Assembly (NCBI GenBank): GCA_045579745.1
Contig: JAZNMQ010000070.1
Coordinates: 7,255 to 71,254 of the forward strand
DNA length: 64,000 nucleotides
Direction: 5' to 3'
Source of the DNA: Flemingiibacterium sp045579745
GTDB lineage: Bacteria > Bacillota > Clostridia > Oscillospirales > CAG-272
The position numbers and the translations under genes were made by a program. Positions 61,066-64,000 of the stretch are shown here, piece after piece. Position 1 is the stretch's first letter. Each line of letters opens with the position of its first letter. The notes beneath the pieces are model-generated. The model searched no databases. It worked only from the letters and a program-made list of their open reading frames with translations, and had not been told where the DNA came from.

Positions 61066-61862
61066 AAAAATTCACCTCGAAGATTTACATATTTCTCGTA
61101 TTTCTTTTCCTCTATGCACCGATTCTCGTGCTGATTGTAAACTCCTTCAACGAGTCAAAGAGCCGTACGGTTTGGACCGGCTTTACCTTCGATTGGTATA
61201 TTAAGCTGTTCAACAACGAGGTGATTTTAAAATCTCTCGCAAACACGCTCATTATTGCGGCAATTGCATCTGTAATAGCTACGATCCTCGGAACTGCGGC
61301 GGCAATCGGTATTTACAGCATGAAGAAGTTTGCACGTTCGTTTGTTATCAATATTACATACATCCCGATAATGAACTCGGAAATGGTTACGGGCGTTTCG
61401 CTGATGCTTTTATTCGTGGCTCTTAATATTGACCTCGGATACTTCACCCTTGTTTTAGCGCATATAACCTTCTGCGTTCCGTATGTAATTCTGAATGTAC
61501 TGCCAAAGCTTCGTCAGATGAACCGCAATCTTTATGACGCAGCGCTTGACCTCGGATGCAATCCGTTCCAGGCGTTCAGACATGTCGTTATTCCTGAGAT
61601 AATGCCCGGTATCATCACAGGCTTTCTCATGTCTATCACATACAGTATCGACGACTTTATTATCAGCTACTTTACGCATGGTCCCACATCTCAGACACTA
61701 CCGATTACAATTTACTCAATGACGCGCCGCAAGGTATCGCCCGAGGTAAATGCGCTGTCGGCAATAATATTTGTGGTCGTTCTGCTCGTTCTTCTTATTA
61801 TGAATATCAGGGATATTCGTTCTTCTGCGCCCGAAAAGCGCAAGAAAGGAGGAGCGGCATGA
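61062..61862 (+). CDS. potC: spermidine/putrescine ABC transporter permease PotC
   Basis: 266-residue second permease with six helices and the EAA loop (DAALDLGCNPFQAFRHVVIPE region, about residues 160-180). FLYAPILVLIVNSFNESKS near the start is the family hallmark. Its ATG overlaps the potB stop as ATGA and is preceded by GGAGGG. Its own stop overlaps potD by 4 nt. Confidence 0.95.
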   Translation: MKKFTSKIYIFLVFLFLYAPILVLIVNSFNESKSRTVWTGFTFDWYIKLFNNEVILKSLANTLIIAAIASVIATILGTAAAIGIYSMKKFARSFVINITYIPIMNSEMVTGVSLMLLFVALNIDLGYFTLVLAHITFCVPYVILNVLPKLRQMNRNLYDAALDLGCNPFQAFRHVVIPEIMPGIITGFLMSITYSIDDFIISYFTHGPTSQTLPITIYSMTRRKVSPEVNALSAIIFVVVLLVLLIMNIRDIRSSAPEKRKKGGAA

Positions 61863-63094
61863 ATAGCTTCGTAAAAAAATCACTTGCATTTATGCTTTCT
61901 GCGGCACTCGCAATTCCCGCCGCAACTGCTGTATCTGCCGATGAGCTTGATTATTCGGACAGCGTTGATTGGGATAAGTTCCGTGGGCAGAATATCACCA
62001 TCAATGTTTACAACTGGGGTGAATATATTGCGGTTGATGACGGCTCGGAGGACGCGTTCGATACTAACGCGGAATTTGAGAAGCTGACGGGCATAAATGT
62101 TAACTATACGAACTTCGCTTCAAATGAGGAGCTCTATGCAAAGCTGAAAAACGGCGGTGCTACATACGATATCATAATTCCGTCCGACTACATGATTGCC
62201 CGTATGATCAACGAGAATATGCTCGAAAAGCTTGATTATTCCAACATTCCGAATTACGACAGTATGATAGATGAAGAATTCAAGCATATGAGCTATGACC
62301 CGAATGATGAATATTCCGTGCCGTACATGTGGGGAATGGTAGGTATTATCTACAACACCACGCTTGTTGACGAGGAGGATGAGATGGATACCTGGTCCAT
62401 CCTCTGGAACGAGAAATACGCGGGTAATATCCTGATGTTCAGTAACTCTCGCGATGCATTCATGGTAGCGGAAAAATATCTTGGATATTCAATGAACACA
62501 ACCGACGAGCAGCAGCTTAGAAATTCCGCGTTTGCGCTGACTGAGCAAAAGCTTCTCGTTCAGGCTTATGTCATGGATGAGATTTTCGACAAAATGATTG
62601 GTGGCGAAGCGGCAATCGCTCCGTATTACGCAGGCGATGCGCTGACGATGATCGAAGATAATCCCGACCTTGCATATGCTGTGCCAAGAGAGGGAACCAA
62701 TCTGTTCGTTGACGCGATGTGCATTCCCAAAGGTGCGAAGAACAAGGAAGCGGCTGAGATGTACATAAACTTTATGTGCGAAACGCTCACCTCGCTTCGT
62801 AACTGCGAATACATTGGCTATTCGACCCCTCAGAAATATGTGCTCGATTACCTTGACCCAGAGCTTGCGGAGGATCCGATTGCTTATCCCGATGATGAAG
62901 TACTTGCAAATACCGAGGCGTTCATTGCGCTTCCGGATTCGACTACAAAGCTTATTGATGAGCTTTGGACATCGATACTGACTGCAAACGAAACGCCACC
63001 GTGGACTATACCCGTATTCCTGTTTGCATGCCTTGCGCTCTCGATCGGAATCAACGTGTATCGCTCGGGCAAAAAGAAAAGAACCACCGATTAA
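61859..63094 (+). CDS. potD: polyamine-binding protein PotD with C-terminal membrane anchor
   Basis: 411-residue substrate-binding protein for the pot importer. The signal peptide is cut after AVSA at about residue 27, with no lipobox cysteine. The mature protein contains ITINVYNWGEYI, the ligand-site TYDIIIPSDYMIARM, and VPYMWGMVGIIYNT, typical of PotD. Unlike most Gram-positive receptors, it appears to be held by a C-terminal helix (PVFLFACLALSIGINVY) with the basic tail RSGKKKRTTD, so it would face outward. AAGGAGGAG precedes the ATG. Spermidine or putrescine as ligand is by family. Confidence 0.93.
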   Translation: MNSFVKKSLAFMLSAALAIPAATAVSADELDYSDSVDWDKFRGQNITINVYNWGEYIAVDDGSEDAFDTNAEFEKLTGINVNYTNFASNEELYAKLKNGGATYDIIIPSDYMIARMINENMLEKLDYSNIPNYDSMIDEEFKHMSYDPNDEYSVPYMWGMVGIIYNTTLVDEEDEMDTWSILWNEKYAGNILMFSNSRDAFMVAEKYLGYSMNTTDEQQLRNSAFALTEQKLLVQAYVMDEIFDKMIGGEAAIAPYYAGDALTMIEDNPDLAYAVPREGTNLFVDAMCIPKGAKNKEAAEMYINFMCETLTSLRNCEYIGYSTPQKYVLDYLDPELAEDPIAYPDDEVLANTEAFIALPDSTTKLIDELWTSILTANETPPWTIPVFLFACLALSIGINVYRSGKKKRTTD

Positions 63095-63106
63095 TTAAGA
63101 TCAGTG

Positions 63107-63152
63107 AAAAGGTTGCCGCATGTAAAGTGCGACAACCTTTGTCGTCCCTTTT
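63107..63152 (+). terminator. terminator of potABCD
   Basis: AAAGGTTG (63108-63115) pairs with CAACCTTT (63133-63140), with inner pairing GCA/TGC; TTTTT follows at about 63149. A second weak hairpin, AAATGCCG/CGGCATTT, lies at 63208-63237. Confidence 0.75.
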
Positions 63153-63311
63153 TAGATTTTTGTTGCTGAACGCCTATAAATCTTATTCACCGTCGAAATG
63201 CACAATGAAATGCCGCACAGCTCGATTTACGGCATTTACTCACAGTAATACTGCATTGGTGCTTAAAATCGTTTAAAATGAGCCACAGGACGATTATAAA
63301 CAAGATACGAC

Positions 63312-63347
63312 AAAAGCGGAGGCACGAAGCCTCCGCTTTCTCTCTAT
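63312..63347. terminator. hairpin terminator between potD and methyltransferase gene
   Basis: AAAGCGGAGGC (63313-63323) pairs perfectly with GCCTCCGCTTT (63329-63339), followed by CTCTCTATTT. It is symmetric and can act on the minus-strand methyltransferase transcript as well. Confidence 0.8.
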
Positions 63348-63390
63348 TTAACTGTTCGACATATTGAAATTTTCAGGTCTCACCCAATTA

Positions 63391-64000
63391 TTATATTTTC
63401 TCAAAATATACAATCGTTTCTAAACACTTGTCATTCTCTCCAATTGGAAGCAAATCGCCTTTTGATATCTTTCCGATAATTTCTTTTCTTATTTCACTAT
63501 CCTTGTATTTTAGACCAATCTCACTACACACGGAGATAAAGTGTTCCAATGAAGAATATACGGCATTTCTTTGTTTAAGATAATCATAAGTTTGCGAACC
63601 TGTCTCATAGAACCACTCGATGACTGCAAATCTACCATTGGATTTCAAGCATCTGCTAACCTCTTTTAAAAGTCCTCTGTAATTATCAACATTGTTCAAC
63701 AGATTTCCAGAAAAAGCATCTATACTGCCATCGTCAAATGGAAGAACTTTATCTAAATCTACATCAAAAATATAAAAACGGTTATCCGTATTTGCTTTTT
63801 GATGGGCATTGATTATTTTTGTACATGCATCAGTTGCAACAAAAATACTATCATCTTTCAAAAAATTGAAAACAGGAGAAAAGTATCCTGACGGTCCGCT
63901 GGCAAGGTCTACGGTAACACCACCTAGTTCCGTTATATATTGAAAATATTTTTTCTTTTGAGCATCAGTGCCAATATTGTTTAAATGAACTTTATACTGC
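63391..64000 (-). CDS. SAM-dependent methyltransferase, 5' truncated
   Basis: The frame is open from 63391 to the right edge of the window, giving 202 visible residues without a start codon that looks real. The SAM-binding motif I is TVDLASGPSGYFSPV; the acidic end of strand 2 is YIFDVDLDKVLPF and motif III-like SRCLKSNGRFAVIEWFYETG follows. This is a class I methyltransferase of UbiE/Methyltransf_11 type with an unknown substrate. The AT-rich composition contrasts with the neighbouring genes, so it may have been acquired by transfer. The gene continues beyond the window. Confidence 0.75.
   Translation of the reverse strand, partial: QYKVHLNNIGTDAQKKKYFQYITELGGVTVDLASGPSGYFSPVFNFLKDDSIFVATDACTKIINAHQKANTDNRFYIFDVDLDKVLPFDDGSIDAFSGNLLNNVDNYRGLLKEVSRCLKSNGRFAVIEWFYETGSQTYDYLKQRNAVYSSLEHFISVCSEIGLKYKDSEIRKEIIGKISKGDLLPIGENDKCLETIVYFEKI

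Overview
The window reads as a chromosomal segment of an anaerobic, low-to-mid GC Gram-positive bacterium of the class Clostridia, probably a gut or rumen lineage; I cannot name a genus. The grounds are a T-box leader on thrS, the redox regulator Rex, CdaA/CdaR cyclic-di-AMP genes, a fatty-acid operon with the acc and fab genes interleaved as in Clostridia and Lactobacillales, a ferredoxin-dependent 2-oxoacid oxidoreductase, a glycyl-radical enzyme with its activase, a TAXI-type TRAP transporter, strong AGGAGG ribosome sites and many sigma-A promoters with 17-bp spacers. I see no rRNA, tRNA, CRISPR array, prophage or insertion sequence.

Layout. 1-6300 (minus strand): a truncated SLC13/ArsB-type permease, a Na/phosphate cotransporter with a PhoU tail, a very large CBM9/parallel beta-helix protein without a secretion signal, and a small zinc-ribbon protein. 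6470-27960 (plus strand): a URO-D/MtaA-like protein; uracil permease and upp; a HerA-like ATPase and an esterase; a GH4 alpha-galactosidase; a galU - dCMP deaminase - phosphatase - rimI - tsaD operon; icd - rex - dnaD-like - dnaC-like; a TAXI receptor and fused TRAP permease; uxuA; and two tandem XRE regulators. 28070-30760 (minus): homoserine dehydrogenase and an aldehyde dehydrogenase. 31000-37170 (plus): glycyl-radical activase and enzyme, an ECF sigma factor, and T-box-controlled thrS. 37360-49680 (minus): a secreted, membrane-anchored paralogue of the CBM9/beta-helix protein, an EamA exporter, and the operon fabH-fabG-fabF-accB-fabZ-accC-accD-accA-acpP. A ROK-like regulator diverges from fabH. 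51060-54390 (minus): an ATPase followed by vorDABC. 54680-63090 (plus): cdaA-cdaR-FAD protein, then potABCD. The right edge holds a truncated methyltransferase (minus).

How the genes work together. Carbohydrate use is spread over the window: two polysaccharide-binding beta-helix proteins, GH4 galactosidase, GalU and mannonate dehydratase. Acetyl-CoA carboxylase and most of type II fatty-acid synthesis form one transcription unit, but fabD and the enoyl reductase are not here. The neighbouring ferredoxin-linked oxidoreductase could supply acyl-CoA primers or reduced ferredoxin. The glycyl-radical enzyme has the C-x-E signature of the dehydratase/lyase branch rather than the C-C of pyruvate formate-lyase. 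It lies divergently from an aldehyde dehydrogenase, so a two-step dehydration/oxidation route of unknown substrate is plausible. The most unusual things I see are the leaderless versus anchored beta-helix paralogues, this glycyl-radical locus, a 17-18 nt phased TGCATGCAA array after the cdaA operon, and several palindromic operator-like elements on identified promoters.
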